Source: Thiomicrospira sp.
GTDB taxonomy: Bacteria > Pseudomonadota > Gammaproteobacteria > Thiomicrospirales > Thiomicrospiraceae
Reading direction: 5' to 3'
Assembly (NCBI RefSeq): GCF_014859555.1
Contig: NZ_JACUTY010000018.1
Coordinates: 1 to 32,259 of the forward strand
DNA length: 32,259 nt
Under the pieces are notes generated by a model that was not told where the DNA came from, did no database searches, and saw only the letters and a program-made list of their open reading frames with translations. Position numbers and translations under genes: made by a program. Below, one piece after another: positions 15,725-23,632 of this stretch; position 1 is the stretch's first letter, and the number at the start of each line of letters is the position of its first letter.

Positions 15725-15846
15725 GAACTCAATCCACTTATACAAGTCAATTCAACGCAGGATTATGATGCGATTTTGCGTAAGTTAGATCGGATAAAGA
15801 TATTCAAACTGTGGTGCCGGTGTTAATCGAAGCCGACACTTGTTAA
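15725..15846 (+). pseudogene. Possible decayed gene fragment
   Basis: The gap 15593-15881 has no intact gene. Within it, one frame from 15725 reads ELNPLIQVNSTQDYDAILRKLD, and a one-base shift near 15791 continues as DKDIQTVVPVLIEADTC before TAA at 15844-15846. The two halves look protein-like and join naturally. I do not recognise the family, and this could be chance. Confidence 0.3.
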
Positions 15847-15881
15847 ACGCTTAAGGTTATAGCCAGTTAAGTCAGTCAGCT

Positions 15882-17507
15882 TTATTTCTTAAAGGTCAAA
15901 TAAGCGGCGATCGCAACCAAGCCGGCTTGTGCCCAAATCGCCCAGTCCCAACCCCAAGTTTGAAACTCCAAATATAAGGCCGCACCAATGAAAGCAAGCG
16001 CAATGCCGCGTTGACGTTGTTGTTTGGCTTGGGTTTGAAGGGCTTGTTCTAAACGCGATAATTGACCGGAATGTAACTCTAATTGGCCATGCGCGGCCTT
16101 GGTTAATACCGAGTGCACCAGGCCTGGTATTTGCGGTGCATTTTCAATCCAGAAGGGCAGGTTGCGTTTGGTGTTTCTAATCAAGCTCTTTAAGCCCACA
16201 CGCTCTTGCATCCAGTCTTCTAAAAAGGGTTTGGCGGTATCCCACAAATCTAATTCGTCATCTAACTGACGCCCTAAACCTTCGATGTTTAATAGAGTTT
16301 TTTGTAATAACACCAATTGCGGCTGCACTTCCATGCCAAACCGACGCGCGGTTTGGAACAAACGCATTAAGAACAAACCAAACGAAATGTCTTTTAATGG
16401 CCGATCCCAAATCGGCTCACACACCGCGCGAATCGCGGATTCGAGCTCGTTAACCCGCGTATCGCGTGGCACCCAGCCGGATTCAATGTGCAGTTCCGAC
16501 ACGCGCAAATAATCACGGTTAAAAAACGCTAACAGGTTTTCGGCTAAATAACGCTGATCTTCCGGTGTAAGTGTGCCCATAATGCCAAAATCAATCGCGG
16601 CATAACGCCCATCCGGCAATACAAAAATATTGCCCGGGTGCATGTCTGCATGGAAAAAGTTGTGTTTAAACACCTGGGTGAAAAAGATCGTCACGCCTTT
16701 AGCCGACAAGTCGGTCAAGTCGATACCGGCTTCGATGAGTTTGTCGACTTCTGAAATACGAATTCCGTAAATGCGTTCCATCGTCATCACGTTTTCGTTG
16801 GTGTGCGACCAATAAATTTCAGGCACATACAACAAATCCGAATTTTCGAAATTGCGTTTTAATTGCGCAGCATTGGCGGCTTCGCGCATCATATCCATTT
16901 CATCTAAAATGGTTTTCTCAAATTCACCGACCACCTCGACCGGGTGCAAACGCCGACTTTCTTTAACCGCCAACTCCAATAGACGCGCCAAATTGTACAT
17001 AATCGACACGTCTTGCTGAATCACGGGTTTGATATTCGGGCGCACCACTTTAATCACCACATCTTCGCCCGTCGGCAGGGTGGCGGCATGCACTTGTGCC
17101 ATTGAAGCCGAAGCCATAGGCGTGGCTTCAAATTGAGAGAAAGCTTCGTTAATCGGTCGTTTTAAGGCTTTTTCGATAATACGACGTGAGTGGTCTTCAT
17201 CAAACGGTGGGCAGTCATCTTGCAGTTTGGTCAATTCAACGGATAAGTCTTCTGGCAGCAAATCTTTACGAGTCGATAAGGCCTGGCCAAGTTTGATAAA
17301 AATCGGCCCAAGTTCTTCCAAGGCCAAACGCAAACGCACACCGCGATCGGCTTTGTTAGTTGGCCGCCAGTTCCATGGAAACAGCAAACGGTTAACCCAA
17401 ATCAGCGCACGATATTTACTGTTCGCCAACACCATATGATCCAAACGATAGTGTGTAATGACACGGTTGATTTTGATGAGACGAAACAGTTGTTTAAATG
17501 GATTCAT
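15882..17507 (-). CDS. ubiB: Ubiquinone biosynthesis protein UbiB (ABC1/ADCK atypical kinase)
   Basis: UbiB is a membrane-anchored atypical kinase/ATPase that supports ubiquinone synthesis, probably by handling lipid intermediates for the Ubi complex. The 541 residues are full length. The KxGQ motif is seen in FIKLGQALSTR, the Ala-rich loop in ASASMAQVHAA, the lysine in VVIKVVRP, the catalytic-type loop in HADMHPGN and the metal site in AIDFG. Two C-terminal hydrophobic segments lie near 505-538. It is the last gene of the minus-strand run hslU-DUF971-ubiE-ubiJ-ubiB. A perfect palindrome at 16117-16128 encodes P-G-L. Confidence 0.95.
   Translation of the reverse strand: MNPFKQLFRLIKINRVITHYRLDHMVLANSKYRALIWVNRLLFPWNWRPTNKADRGVRLRLALEELGPIFIKLGQALSTRKDLLPEDLSVELTKLQDDCPPFDEDHSRRIIEKALKRPINEAFSQFEATPMASASMAQVHAATLPTGEDVVIKVVRPNIKPVIQQDVSIMYNLARLLELAVKESRRLHPVEVVGEFEKTILDEMDMMREAANAAQLKRNFENSDLLYVPEIYWSHTNENVMTMERIYGIRISEVDKLIEAGIDLTDLSAKGVTIFFTQVFKHNFFHADMHPGNIFVLPDGRYAAIDFGIMGTLTPEDQRYLAENLLAFFNRDYLRVSELHIESGWVPRDTRVNELESAIRAVCEPIWDRPLKDISFGLFLMRLFQTARRFGMEVQPQLVLLQKTLLNIEGLGRQLDDELDLWDTAKPFLEDWMQERVGLKSLIRNTKRNLPFWIENAPQIPGLVHSVLTKAAHGQLELHSGQLSRLEQALQTQAKQQRQRGIALAFIGAALYLEFQTWGWDWAIWAQAGLVAIAAYLTFKK
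16117..16128. repeat. Iterated palindrome inside ubiB
   Basis: Perfect ACCAGGCCTGGT; in the ubiB frame it reads Ile-Pro-Gly-Leu-Val. Confidence 0.9.
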
Positions 17508-17538
17508 AAGGGTCTTTTAAAAGTCTTTACTGTTAAAT

Positions 17539-17805
17539 TTAGGATTGGATAAGCTTATTCAGGCGGGCTTCTAGCTCAGTTATATGGCTATCGAGTTGCT
17601 CAACTTTTTGGTTAAATGCGGTCACTTGTGAACAAGAGGGCAGTAAATCTAATTCGTATTGCAGGTATTCGCTTAGCATTTGCTGCGCATCAAGTTTGAT
17701 ATGGCGAGTTTGATCTTTAAATTCACGCACACGATAGCCCACCTGAAAGGCCAATGGATCACCAATCAATTGGGCTAAATCCTCTTCCCAATCACGCGAC
17801 GCCAT
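17539..17805 (-). CDS. ubiJ: Short UbiJ-like accessory factor lacking the SCP2 domain
   Basis: The 88-residue protein corresponds to the C-terminal part of UbiJ. DWEEDLAQLIGDPLAFQVG, then a YLQYELDLLPS segment and a closing coiled coil (VEQLDSHITELEARLNKL), match that region. The SCP2-type lipid-binding domain that forms the first half of usual UbiJ (about 200 residues) is absent. The start is exactly coupled to the ubiE stop (TAATG, one-base overlap), so no N-terminal coding sequence is hidden upstream. Its place between ubiE and ubiB is that of ubiJ. A UbiK-like assembly role is an alternative. Confidence 0.7.
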   Translation of the reverse strand: MASRDWEEDLAQLIGDPLAFQVGYRVREFKDQTRHIKLDAQQMLSEYLQYELDLLPSCSQVTAFNQKVEQLDSHITELEARLNKLIQS

Positions 17806-18563
17806 TAAAACTTCCAGCCTCGGTGAAGCGCCACAATACCTTCGTTCATATTGATGTATTCCGCTTTATCAAAGCCGGCATCCAGCATCATATTCTTTAA
17901 GGTTTCTTGGTCTGGGTGCATGCGAATCGACTCGGCCAAATACTGATAACTGGCTTCGTCGTCGGCAATCAATTTGCCCATTTTAGGCAGAATATTAAAC
18001 GAATAAAAATCGTAAACCTTAGACAACAAAGGTTGATGCACTTTAGAAAACTCCAAAATCATCGCCTGACCGCCGGGTTTTAATACACGTGCGATTTCGG
18101 CTAACGCCTTGTCTTTATGTGTCACGTTACGCAAACCAAACGCCATCGTCACCACATCAAATGTATTATCCGGGAAGGCCAGGGCTTCGGCGTTAGCGAT
18201 GGTATAGTCCACCTGTGCGCCAATGCCTTCGTCCAGCAAACGATCACGCCCGACGCGCACCATGCTTTCGTTAATATCCGCCAAAATCACTTTGCCATGT
18301 GCGCCCACACGTTTGGCAAAGGCCTTGGTTAAATCGCCGGTGCCGCCCGCCAAATCCAACACCGTCATACCGGCGCGCACACCGCTGAGTTCGATGGTTT
18401 GGCGTTTCCATAAACGGTGAATACCAAGCGACATCACATCGTTCATCACGTCGTATTTTTTCGCGACCGAATCGAATACGCCTTTTACTTTTTTGACCTT
18501 CTCGTTGAGCGGCACTTCGCTAAAGCCGAAATCGATGGTTTGATCCTGTTTGGATGACTTCAT
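17805..18563 (-). CDS. ubiE: Ubiquinone/menaquinone C-methyltransferase UbiE
   Basis: UbiE uses S-adenosylmethionine to C-methylate the quinone ring during ubiquinone synthesis. From ATG 18563 the protein has 252 residues, normal for the family. The N-terminal F[27 protein letters not shown] motif is clear. The SAM site [12 protein letters not shown] is near residue 68, and [16 protein letters not shown] and [12 protein letters not shown] follow. A longer in-frame reading upstream runs through the DUF971 gene. ATG 18563 is preferred because CAGGAGT precedes it and it overlaps the DUF971 stop as ATGA. Confidence 0.95.
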   Translation of the reverse strand: MKSSKQDQTIDFGFSEVPLNEKVKKVKGVFDSVAKKYDVMNDVMSLGIHRLWKRQTIELSGVRAGMTVLDLAGGTGDLTKAFAKRVGAHGKVILADINESMVRVGRDRLLDEGIGAQVDYTIANAEALAFPDNTFDVVTMAFGLRNVTHKDKALAEIARVLKPGGQAMILEFSKVHQPLLSKVYDFYSFNILPKMGKLIADDEASYQYLAESIRMHPDQETLKNMMLDAGFDKAEYINMNEGIVALHRGWKF

Positions 18564-18943
18564 TTGCCGGACTCCTGTTTGAGTTTGGTCAGCTCGGGAT
18601 GGTCGTGACCCGCCCGCATTAATTGGCGTAAATAAGCGACCCAATAACTTTGATAATGTTCGCCCAGGTCGTACAAACGTTCCCAAGTGTATAAACCGCT
18701 GTCGTGGCCGTCGCTAAAATGCAATCTTACCGCGTAGTTGCCCACTGGGCTAATCGCCTCAATACTCACGTCCTGTTTACCGACCTGCAGTGTTTCCTGG
18801 CCTGGTGCATGGCCGGTTACTTCGGCGGACTGTGAATACACGCGTAAAAACTCACAAGTGTATTCAAACGCTTTGCCATCATCAAAACTCACGGCCAGTT
18901 TGCGCGATTTCTGATGCAGCTTAATATCGGTTGGGTTAGGCAT
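18560..18943 (-). CDS. DUF971 family protein (GBBH-like N-terminal domain)
   Basis: The 127-residue protein is a stand-alone DUF971 domain (the N-terminal domain of gamma-butyrobetaine hydroxylase), with [20 protein letters not shown] at the start and [24 protein letters not shown] in the C-terminal half. Related proteins are linked to iron-sulfur cluster carriers, and no enzyme activity is expected. It sits between hslU and ubiE, as in many gammaproteobacteria, and overlaps ubiE by four bases. Confidence 0.88.
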   Translation of the reverse strand: MPNPTDIKLHQKSRKLAVSFDDGKAFEYTCEFLRVYSQSAEVTGHAPGQETLQVGKQDVSIEAISPVGNYAVRLHFSDGHDSGLYTWERLYDLGEHYQSYWVAYLRQLMRAGHDHPELTKLKQESGK

Positions 18944-18997
18944 AAGACGCTCAAACTTTTAAATTATGGCGGGGAAGGCTGTTCACCCGCCGGATTT

Positions 18998-20317
18998 TTA
19001 TAAAATATATTGCGATAAATCCTGGTCTTTTGCCAGCTCGCCCAAACGTTCATCCACAAACGCGCCATCCACAATTACAGTCTGACCCGCTTGATCTGGT
19101 GCGTTATAAGACACCTCTTCTAATAAACGTTCCATCACCGTATGCAAACGACGTGCGCCAATGTTTTCGGTACTTTCATTTACCTGGTAGGCAATTTCCG
19201 CCAAGCGTTGAATACCGTCTTCGGTAAACTTCACTTCCACGCCTTCGGTTTGCATTAAAGCGGTCGCCTGAATAGTTAAAGCGGCTTTAGGTTCAGTCAG
19301 AATACGTTTAAAGTCTTCTACACGTAATGATTTAAGTTCAACCCGAATTGGCAAACGTCCCTGAAGTTCGGCAATTAAATCCGACGGCTTGGTGACGTGG
19401 AACGCGCCCGACGCGATAAACAAAATATGATCCGTCTTGATCATGCCATATTTGGTCGAGATGGTGCTGCCTTCAATCAAGGGCAATAAATCACGCTGCA
19501 CACCTTCGCGCGACACATCGCCGCCACTTGAATCCGAGCGCTTCGCCACCTTGTCGATTTCGTCCAAAAACACGATGCCGTTTTGCTCAACGTTTTCCAC
19601 TGCCTGGCTTTTCAAATCATCATCGTTGATCAGCTTGTGGGCTTCTTCATCAGTTAAAAGTTTGAAGGCTTTTTTGATCGGCAATTTGCGTTTCTGTTTT
19701 TTGCTCGAACCCAACGATTCAAACATATCCTGCAACTGCGAGGTCATGTCTTCCATGCCTGGCGGCGTCATAATCTCAACATGCGCGGGGGCCATTAAAA
19801 TATCAATTTCGATTTCTTTATCGTCCAAATCACCTTCGCGTAATTTTTTACGGAATTTCTGGCGGGTTTCAGACATGGCTTCGTGACTATCTTCTTCACG
19901 GCCACGAGCCGGTGGCAACAGAATATCTAAAATACGATTTTCAGCCGCATCTTCAGCGCGATTTTGCACGTTTTTAACCGCTAAATCGCGTTGGATTTTG
20001 ACCGCGTTATCCACCAAATCGCGAATAATCGAATCTACATCGCGCCCAACATAACCCACTTCGGTAAATTTAGTGGCTTCGATTTTAATAAACGGCGCGT
20101 TCGCCAATTTAGCCAAACGGCGCGCAATTTCAGTTTTACCCACACCGGTTGGGCCAATCATCAAAATGTTTTTGGGGGTGACTTCCGGGCGCAAATCGCT
20201 GCTCAATTGCATTCTGCGCCAGCGATTACGCAAGGCCACCGCCACCGCACGCTTAGCGTCGGCCTGGCCAATAATGTGTTTATCGAGTTCGTGAACGATT
20301 TCTTTTGGCGTCATCAT
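18998..20317 (-). CDS. hslU: ATP-dependent protease ATPase subunit HslU
   Basis: HslU is the AAA+ unfoldase that feeds substrates to the HslV peptidase. From ATG 20317 it has 439 residues, the normal size. It starts [18 protein letters not shown], with Walker A GPTGVGKT (K61), the pore motif [11 protein letters not shown], Walker [13 protein letters not shown] and the C-terminal [14 protein letters not shown] sensor 2. An extended reading 20 codons upstream lacks family similarity. hslV is not adjacent: it lies at 24610 on the opposite strand, although hslVU is normally one operon. A -10-like TATAAT is present on the minus strand at 20358-20363. Confidence 0.95.
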   Translation of the reverse strand: MMTPKEIVHELDKHIIGQADAKRAVAVALRNRWRRMQLSSDLRPEVTPKNILMIGPTGVGKTEIARRLAKLANAPFIKIEATKFTEVGYVGRDVDSIIRDLVDNAVKIQRDLAVKNVQNRAEDAAENRILDILLPPARGREEDSHEAMSETRQKFRKKLREGDLDDKEIEIDILMAPAHVEIMTPPGMEDMTSQLQDMFESLGSSKKQKRKLPIKKAFKLLTDEEAHKLINDDDLKSQAVENVEQNGIVFLDEIDKVAKRSDSSGGDVSREGVQRDLLPLIEGSTISTKYGMIKTDHILFIASGAFHVTKPSDLIAELQGRLPIRVELKSLRVEDFKRILTEPKAALTIQATALMQTEGVEVKFTEDGIQRLAEIAYQVNESTENIGARRLHTVMERLLEEVSYNAPDQAGQTVIVDGAFVDERLGELAKDQDLSQYIL

Positions 20318-20573
20318 GCTAGTCGCATTCCTTAAATCAATAACAAGTAAAGCCTGCATTATAAAGCAAAACCACACACCCTGCTAAACCAGCCATAGTG
20401 AAAATAATGTGTTTGAACTTGAAAGATTAGGCGCGGGGAGGTGGAGGTGAGGAAAAACTTTAAGCGAGTTTAGATGTGTCGAATAATGGAAGCTAATCTT
20501 TGCAATAGGGCTAGAATAAATTAAAGGTTAGTGTTTTCTTTTCATGCGTTACAACTTAAAGCCTGCTTTGGAA
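20318..20573. other. Intergenic region upstream of hslU
   Basis: 256 bp with no gene visible. It holds a probable hslU -10 element (ATTATA on the plus strand at 20358-20363) without a convincing -35. A purine-rich stretch lies at about 20431-20457. It would be one side of the rearrangement junction discussed in the findings. Confidence 0.4.
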
Positions 20574-20909
20574 TCATTCCGCTAATTGATCAAGGGTTAA
20601 ATTCATGGCCTTCGCTAGTTTGTATAAAGTGTCTTTTCTTGGACTAACCGCCTGAGCTTCAAGGCGCGCAATGGCCGATTGCGCCATACCGCATTTTTCT
20701 GCAAGTTCAGACTGTGTTAGTCCCAAGTATTCGCGCCAAGCCTTAATCATAGGCACACCTTCCACCGCATTACGCTCAACAATCACATGCGGAATCAAAC
20801 CCTCATCAGCTGGTTCGGCATAACGGCTCATGAATTCCTCATAAGGCACCACCACAAAAGCGGGCTGGCCTCCCAGCTCAATCACTTGATAATTAGTAAG
20901 TGCGTTCAT
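20574..20909 (-). CDS. XRE-family antitoxin (HTH)
   Basis: The 111-residue protein has a C-terminal helix-turn-helix (LGLTQSELAEKCGMAQSAIARLEAQAVSPRKDTLYKLAKAMNLTLDQL) and an N-terminal segment typical of antitoxins paired with RelE-type toxins (VIELGGQPAFVVVPYEEF). The start at ATG 20909 gives a 17-bp overlap with the upstream toxin gene; a longer in-frame reading continues inside that gene without family similarity. Toxin-first order with an XRE antitoxin is the HigBA-type arrangement. It should neutralise the toxin and repress the operon. Confidence 0.85.
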   Translation of the reverse strand: MNALTNYQVIELGGQPAFVVVPYEEFMSRYAEPADEGLIPHVIVERNAVEGVPMIKAWREYLGLTQSELAEKCGMAQSAIARLEAQAVSPRKDTLYKLAKAMNLTLDQLAE

Positions 20910-21147
20910 CACGTTTTCTGACCTCTTCGATACTGATAATTTCAACCACTTCGTGCACATTAAAAAACACACGGTAATCACCCACCCGTAACCGATACGA
21001 ATAATCATGATTAACCAAAGTTTTAACGTTCGTCACGTCTGGAAACCCATCCAAACCAGCCACCGCTTGCACAATGCGCCCGATCACTTGCTTATCTTTC
21101 AGCTTTTTTAACTGCTTGCTAGCTTTGGGTTGCCACTTAATCTGCAT
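20893..21147 (-). CDS. RelE/ParE-family toxin
   Basis: The 84-residue protein follows the RelE/ParE pattern: MQIKWQPKASKQLKKL at the start, then a central YSYRLRVGDYRVFFNV strand pair and a C-terminal EVVEIISIEEVRKRDERTY. RelE relatives cut mRNA on the ribosome, whereas ParE relatives inhibit gyrase. The C-terminal VRKRDE-TY ending favours the RelE type. It is the first gene of a two-gene operon with the XRE antitoxin. AT-rich repeats TTGTTAT (21163-21169) and ATAACAA (21186-21192) upstream are operator candidates. Confidence 0.85.
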   Translation of the reverse strand: MQIKWQPKASKQLKKLKDKQVIGRIVQAVAGLDGFPDVTNVKTLVNHDYSYRLRVGDYRVFFNVHEVVEIISIEEVRKRDERTY

Positions 21148-21199
21148 GCTATTGCCTATTGATTGTTATGTAAATAATAACATTTATAACAAATAAAAC

Positions 21200-21213
21200 A
21201 ACCAGGCCTGGTT
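21200..21213. repeat. Iterated palindrome between the two toxin-antitoxin operons
   Basis: AACCAGGCCTGGTT, perfect over 14 bp, in the gap between the two minus-strand pairs. No T-run follows on either strand. Confidence 0.9.
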
Positions 21214-21271
21214 GCTTCAAGAACGCTTGAATAAAAGGGGACGCTACCCTTTTTTCTGGTTGCCGTGCAAT

Positions 21272-21535
21272 TTATTCGCTGTAATGCGTTTTTGCTTTTA
21301 CAATCAATACAACACAGCGGTTTTTTTCGATGCGATAGACAATCCGGTCTTGGTAGCTTAAACGTACTGAATAAAATCCTTTTAAATCGCCGACTAGAGG
21401 CTTACCACTTTCCGGTTTGATGACGATTTTATTGCGCAGTATGTCTTTGAGTTTGGTTTTTAGCTTAGGTGTAAGTTGCGAAATGTCTTTTTGCGCTTGT
21501 TTAGTGAACTCTATTTGATAGCGCTCACAACTCAC
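21272..21535 (-). CDS. YoeB/Txe-like RelE-superfamily toxin
   Basis: The 87-residue protein has the RelE fold pattern: YQIEFTKQAQKDISQL at the N-terminus, KPLVGDLKGFYSVRLSYQDRIVYRI in the centre, and a VVLIVKAKTHYSE ending close to the R-x-H-Y ending of YoeB/Txe toxins. YoeB relatives cleave mRNA at the ribosome. It overlaps the antitoxin gene by four bases (ATGA-type coupling), with the antitoxin encoded first, as in yefM-yoeB. Confidence 0.85.
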   Translation of the reverse strand: MSCERYQIEFTKQAQKDISQLTPKLKTKLKDILRNKIVIKPESGKPLVGDLKGFYSVRLSYQDRIVYRIEKNRCVVLIVKAKTHYSE

Positions 21536-21792
21536 AAGGGTTCTCCGAATACCTGTTCAAAGTTTGCGACTTCACCGGCTTCGGCTTCCTGAAGGGATTG
21601 GTTAAATTTCTGTTTAAAATCAGGCTGTGATAAAAGATGCAAAGTTTCTTGCAAGCTTTCATAATCGTCTGCCGACATAATTACAGCATTGCCTGCTTTG
21701 TGTTGAACTTCAAAAATTTCATGCTGTTGATTGGTTTGCTTAATGAGCTCAAAAAAGGTTTTTCTGGCTTCGGTAGCGGTTAGCGTCATCAT
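21532..21792 (-). CDS. Phd/YefM-family antitoxin
   Basis: An 86-residue antitoxin with the family N-terminal DNA-binding part MTLTATEARKTFFELIKQ, then GNAVIMSADDYESLQETLHLLS, and a C-terminal acidic tail that would wrap the toxin. I chose ATG 21792 because AGAGGA lies upstream on its strand; an extended reading 13 codons earlier would begin inside the operator. Paired with the YoeB-like toxin. Confidence 0.87.
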   Translation of the reverse strand: MMTLTATEARKTFFELIKQTNQQHEIFEVQHKAGNAVIMSADDYESLQETLHLLSQPDFKQKFNQSLQEAEAGEVANFEQVFGEPL

Positions 21793-21811
21793 GGGAGTTG
21801 TCCTCTGTTTA

Positions 21812-21835
21812 TGTACATAAAAGTGTACCACTTTT
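21812..21835 (-). promoter_or_regulatory. YefM-type operator
   Basis: TGTACA (21812-21817) and TGTACC (21824-21829) are exactly 12 bp apart, and AAAAGTG-TAC-CACTTTT (21819-21835) is a perfect inverted repeat. YefM-YoeB operators are known to carry paired TGTACA cores at about this spacing. The site lies 20 bp upstream of the antitoxin start, where autorepression is expected. Confidence 0.7.
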
Positions 21836-21878
21836 AGGGCTTTTGTAAATTGCTGGAAAACGGTTGGCTTACTAAATT

Positions 21879-21907
21879 CTTCGTGACCTTCGTGTTCTTC
21901 GTGGTTT
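21879..21907. repeat. CACGAAG short tandem repeat, minus orientation
   Basis: Read on the minus strand, this is a 9-base-period repeat (CCACGAAGA/ACACGAAGG/TCACGAAG). A plus-orientation version lies at 23516-23542, so inverted copies flank dapF and the DUF484 gene. Such CACGAAG arrays occur in many bacterial intergenic regions; their function is unknown to me. Confidence 0.6.
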
Positions 21908-21964
21908 AAGCTGGATTCGTTTATAATCTGTTAATCTTTTATTTTATTCATCAGGTTTGGTGAA

Positions 21965-21980
21965 GCACCAGGCCTGGTGG
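21965..21980. repeat. Iterated palindrome upstream of dapF
   Basis: A perfect ACCAGGCCTGGT core (21967-21978), with CACCAGGCCTGGTG perfect over 14 bp. It ends about 16 bp before the dapF start, next to the AGGAAT ribosome binding site, much like the copy before parE. Confidence 0.9.
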
Positions 21981-21995
21981 TTTTAGGAATATTAC

Positions 21996-22841
21996 ATGGG
22001 TTTAGGTTTTACAAAAATGCACGGTTTGGGTAACGACTTTATGGTGATTGATGCCATTTCGCAGCCTATGAGCTTTAGCGCGAAGCAAGTGAAAGCTTGG
22101 GCGAATCGCCACACGGGAGTGGGGTTTGATCAGTTGTTGGTGGTGGAAAAGCCCAGCAATGATCAGGCTGATTTTCGTTACCGAATTTTTAATGCCGATG
22201 GTTCTGAAGTTCAGCAATGCGGCAATGGCGCGCGTTGTTTTGCGCGTTTTGTGTTTGATAAAGGCTTAACCCAGAAACGTGAAATTCCGGTTGAAACCGC
22301 CTCAGGTTTAATTGTGTTGTATTTGGAAGACGATGGCCAAGTGCGCGTGAATATGGGCGTGCCCAAGTTTGCACCGCAAGCCTTGCCGTTTGACGCGCCT
22401 GTGCAAGCTGAGCAATACGAAATCGAAGCGCTCAACCAGGCCTGGTGCATTGGTGCGGTGTCGATGGGCAATCCGCATGCGGTGCTTGAAGTGGAGAATA
22501 TTCAACAAGCGCCGGTCGAAAGCTTGGGCGCGGCGTTGGAATCACACCCGCGTTTTGCCGAACGAGTGAATGTCGGCTTTGCGCAAGTCATCTCGCGCCA
22601 ACAAATACAATTACGCGTGTATGAACGCGGCGCGGGCGAAACCCAAGCTTGCGGCACCGGTGCCTGTGCCGCGATGGCGGTGATGCGTTTGTGGGGCAGG
22701 GTGGATGACACGGTCACGGTCAGTTTACCCGGCGGCGATTTGTTGATCCACTGGAGCGGCGAGCCGAGTGCGCCTTTATGGATGACCGGCCCAGTGGCGA
22801 CGGTATTTGAGGCAGAATTGACCGATGAGGTGAGCGGGTGA
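21996..22841 (+). CDS. dapF: Diaminopimelate epimerase
   Basis: DapF converts LL- to meso-diaminopimelate, used in lysine and peptidoglycan synthesis. The 281 residues are the family length. Both catalytic cysteines are present: C75 in QQCGNGARC and C219 in QACGTGAC. The N-terminal [13 protein letters not shown] motif is intact. ATG 21996 follows AGGAAT. A perfect palindrome (22435-22446) encodes Q-A-W at 148-150. The stop overlaps the next start as GTGA, opening a dapF-DUF484-xerC-hslV run. Confidence 0.96.
   Translation: MGLGFTKMHGLGNDFMVIDAISQPMSFSAKQVKAWANRHTGVGFDQLLVVEKPSNDQADFRYRIFNADGSEVQQCGNGARCFARFVFDKGLTQKREIPVETASGLIVLYLEDDGQVRVNMGVPKFAPQALPFDAPVQAEQYEIEALNQAWCIGAVSMGNPHAVLEVENIQQAPVESLGAALESHPRFAERVNVGFAQVISRQQIQLRVYERGAGETQACGTGACAAMAVMRLWGRVDDTVTVSLPGGDLLIHWSGEPSAPLWMTGPVATVFEAELTDEVSG
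22435..22446. repeat. Iterated palindrome inside dapF
   Basis: Perfect ACCAGGCCTGGT, in the Gln-Ala-Trp frame. Confidence 0.9.
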
Positions 22842-23506
22842 TTAAAGCCGACGAAATTCACGCTGAACACGTCGCCGATTATTTGGCGCACAACCCTGAG
22901 TTTTTTCATGTGTTTCCGAATTTGCTGGATAAATTAAGCATTCCACATCCGTCGTCGGGCAAAGCGGTGTCTTTGCTGGAACGCCAGGTTTGGCAGTTGC
23001 GCGAACAAAAAGAAAAGCTGCAAGACGAGGTGGATTCGCTGGTGGATATTGCCGGCGATAACGGGCGTTTATTGCATAAAGTGCAACAGCTCACGCGTCA
23101 GATGATGGCGGCGGAAACCGAACAGCAGGCGGTGGACGCGATTTACGCGCAAATGCGCGATGTGTTTAAAGTTGATTATATGACGCTGGTTTCTTGGGAA
23201 GTGCCGCGCCAGGGCATTCAAGGCATTAGTCAATTAGGGGTGCGCCAAGATTGGGTTAAAAACCTACGCGAAACCCTGCAACCCGGCAAGCCGGTGTGTG
23301 GCTTGATTGAAGAAAAATGGAAAACCGGCTTATTCCACGGCGAATCGAATGTGCATTCGGTGTGTTGTTTGCCGTTGGGTTGGGATCGGGTTTGGGGTGT
23401 GTTGGCGCTAGGTAGCCCAACCGATCGTTTTCAACCGGATTTAGGAACGTACTTTTTAAAGGTCATGGCGGAGTTGATTACGGCTCGGTTGAATCGGTTG
23501 TTTTAG
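22838..23506 (+). CDS. DUF484 family protein
   Basis: The 222-residue protein has the DUF484 N-terminus ([45 protein letters not shown], a helix-rich and coiled-coil segment to about residue 70) followed by a GAF-like domain ending [29 protein letters not shown]. Its function is not established; it is almost always encoded between dapF and xerC. The GTG start overlaps the dapF stop by four bases. Confidence 0.9.
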   Translation: MIKADEIHAEHVADYLAHNPEFFHVFPNLLDKLSIPHPSSGKAVSLLERQVWQLREQKEKLQDEVDSLVDIAGDNGRLLHKVQQLTRQMMAAETEQQAVDAIYAQMRDVFKVDYMTLVSWEVPRQGIQGISQLGVRQDWVKNLRETLQPGKPVCGLIEEKWKTGLFHGESNVHSVCCLPLGWDRVWGVLALGSPTDRFQPDLGTYFLKVMAELITARLNRLF

Positions 23507-23632
23507 TGTCTTTGAACCACGAAGGACACGAAGAGCACGAAGGTTTTGATACGTTTCCCCTTAACCCCCTCCTTTATGCCCTTTGGGTGCTGAGGGAGAG
23601 GGCTTTTTATGTTGGTATGGTAAAAGGGATGT
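23507..23632. other. Intergenic repeats before xerC
   Basis: The stretch 23516-23542 is a CACGAAG array (plus orientation). After it, a C-rich then G-rich stretch (about 23560-23606) can fold: CCCTCC pairs with GGAGAGGG-type sequence, with an inner GCCC/GGGT stem. It resembles common interspersed intergenic repeats. No gene is visible. Confidence 0.45.

Noticed and set aside
18564-18686. 41-residue N-terminal extension of ubiE
   Set aside because: It overlaps the DUF971 gene in another frame, has no family similarity, and the internal start has a ribosome binding site.
19991-20335. Plus-strand readings opposite hslU
   Set aside because: They are antisense shadows of hslU with no start signals or recognisable domains.
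21879-21907. CACGAAG array as a CRISPR array
   Set aside because: The period is nine bases with no spacers.
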